DNA from: PVC group bacterium
Lineage (GTDB): Bacteria; Verrucomicrobiota; Kiritimatiellia; SS1-B-03-39; UBA6053
Assembly: GCA_003565815.1 (NCBI GenBank)
Contig: PXAS01000289.1
Coordinates: 1-5,919 of the forward strand
DNA length: 5,919 nucleotides
Direction of reading: 5' to 3'
Below the pieces are notes generated by a model. The model did no database searches. It saw only the letters and a list, made by a program, of their open reading frames with translations, and had not been told where the DNA came from. Shown one piece after another: positions 4,934 through 5,919 of the stretch (within the stretch, counting starts at the first letter, position 1; each line of letters starts with the position of its first letter). The position numbers and the translations under genes are program-made.

Positions 4934-5919
4934 ATGAAGCATCCCGAACCCCTCAACAGCAAACTGGCCGAACTCCCCGCCAAACCGGGCGTGTACCTCA
5001 TGCGCGACCGGAATGGGCGGGTGGTTTACGTGGGCAAGGCCAAATCCCTGCGAAACCGGGTACGCAATTACTTCCAGCAGGCCACCAAACGCCGGGCCGA
5101 TCCGAAAATCAGGGGCCTCATCAACAGCATCGCCGATCTGGACGTCATCGTGGTCCACAACGAAGCCGAGGCCATCCTCACCGAAGGGCGTTTGATCAAG
5201 GAGTACAAACCCTACTACAACACCCTCTTCAAGGACGACAAACGCTTTATTCTCCTGCGCATCCATCTCGAGGATCCCGTCCCCGCCATCAAGGTGGTCC
5301 GCCTGCGCAAAAACGATGGCGCCACGTATTTGGGCCCCTACGCGTCCGCCACCGCCGCCCGCACCGCGAAAGAATTCACGGAAAGGCACTTCGGACTGCG
5401 CCGCTGCGCCCCCACCCATCCGGGCCCCGAACAGCACCGGCATTGCCTCGCGGACATCATCAGTTTTTGCTCCGCCCCCTGCATCGCCAAAATTTCCCTC
5501 GAAGCCTACCGCGAACGCGCCGCCGAAGCGGTCGCCTTTCTCCGGGGCGAGCGTCCGAATATCCTCAAAAACCTCCAACTCGAAATGGAAACCGCCGCCG
5601 AAAAACTCGATTTCGAGAAAGCGGCGAACTTGCGGGACACCCTCACCCAGCTCCGCCGGGCCGTGCGGCAGCGGGCCTCCGGCACCCGCGATCTGGACCG
5701 GGACCGCGAGGACGCCCTGGAAGGCCTGCGCGAACTGCGCGAGGCCCTCCGCCTCAAGGTCACCCCCCGGGTCATCGAAACCTTCGACATCTCCAATACC
5801 ATGGGACAACAGGCCGTGGCCTCCATGGTCTGCGCCGTGGACGGACGTCCCAACCGCACCCGCTACAAACGCTTCAAAATGAAATTCACCGAAGGCCCCG
5901 ACGACCCGGCCATGATCGC
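4934..5919 (+). CDS. uvrC: UvrABC excinuclease subunit C, 5' part (cut by window edge)
   Basis: UvrC makes both incisions around damaged DNA in nucleotide excision repair after UvrB loads. The first 328 codons are visible. The GIY-YIG nuclease domain, for the 3' incision, has GVY (19-21), YVGKAKSLRNRVRNYF (32-47) and NEAEAILTEGRLIKEY with likely metal-binding E84. Four cysteines, C158, C171, C179 and C183, match the 4Fe-4S ligands known in E. coli UvrC (154, 166, 174, 178). A UVR domain, which binds UvrB, spans about 207-242 (METAAEKLDFEKAANLRD). The RNase H-like nuclease domain, for the 5' incision, opens with IETFDISNTMGQQAVASMV, where D285 corresponds to E. coli D399. Only about 42 residues separate the UVR end from this Asp, against about 160 in E. 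coli, so a middle segment is missing without any visible frame break. The ATG at 4934 lacks a good ribosome binding site but gives the usual short lead into PAKPGVY. It lies downstream of, and probably apart from, the restriction-modification unit. Confidence 0.96.
   Translation, partial: MKHPEPLNSKLAELPAKPGVYLMRDRNGRVVYVGKAKSLRNRVRNYFQQATKRRADPKIRGLINSIADLDVIVVHNEAEAILTEGRLIKEYKPYYNTLFKDDKRFILLRIHLEDPVPAIKVVRLRKNDGATYLGPYASATAARTAKEFTERHFGLRRCAPTHPGPEQHRHCLADIISFCSAPCIAKISLEAYRERAAEAVAFLRGERPNILKNLQLEMETAAEKLDFEKAANLRDTLTQLRRAVRQRASGTRDLDRDREDALEGLRELREALRLKVTPRVIETFDISNTMGQQAVASMVCAVDGRPNRTRYKRFKMKFTEGPDDPAMI

Noticed and set aside
4916..5809. 297-codon minus-strand frame rich in G, F, E and D, opposite uvrC
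   Set aside because: The plus strand encodes UvrC with GIY-YIG, Fe-S cysteines, UVR and RNase H-like landmarks; the antisense frame reflects high GC at third positions.

Overview
The window looks like a piece of a moderately GC-rich bacterial chromosome. It carries three housekeeping genes for DNA topology and repair, with a compact DNA-modification cassette between them. Lineage cannot be fixed from the sequence alone. GyrB carries the long insert between its TOPRIM domain and C-terminal tail that is typical of Gram-negative-type GyrB. The proteins have a general flavour of the PVC group (Verrucomicrobiota-like), but that is an impression and not a search result.

Layout. On the minus strand, gyrB (2806 to 371) is followed after 32 bases by gyrA (338 to beyond base 1), a standard gyrB-gyrA operon encoding both subunits of DNA gyrase. 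On the plus strand, reading away from gyrB, is a complete C5-cytosine DNA methyltransferase gene (3066 to 4115, possibly starting at TTG 2973). A 248-residue protein (4078 to 4824) follows; it overlaps the methyltransferase end by 38 bases and has its own good ribosome binding site. Its position, size and a D...SxK-like motif make it the likely restriction endonuclease partner, so the pair is probably a Type II restriction-modification system. A GC-rich hairpin ends this unit. After a short leader containing a long imperfect stem-loop, uvrC begins at 4934 and runs off the right edge.

Composition separates the blocks. Hand counts of single 60-base lines give 37/60 GC in gyrB (2401-2460), 28/60 in the methyltransferase (3421-3480), 26/60 in the putative nuclease (4321-4380) and 44/60 in uvrC (5701-5760). 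These are samples, not averages, but they fit an acquired cassette placed between native genes.

Points deserving a second look: (1) the putative nuclease, whose family I do not recognise; (2) a 16-bp perfect palindrome in the divergent gyrB/methyltransferase spacer; (3) an ambiguous methyltransferase start involving an ideal GGAGG-TTG signal, a six-codon minicistron and a C7 tract touching the ATG; (4) a UvrC that appears to lack roughly 115 residues between its UVR domain and its RNase H-like nuclease domain; (5) the structured uvrC leader. No tRNA, rRNA, CRISPR array, insertion sequence or controller (C-protein) gene was seen.
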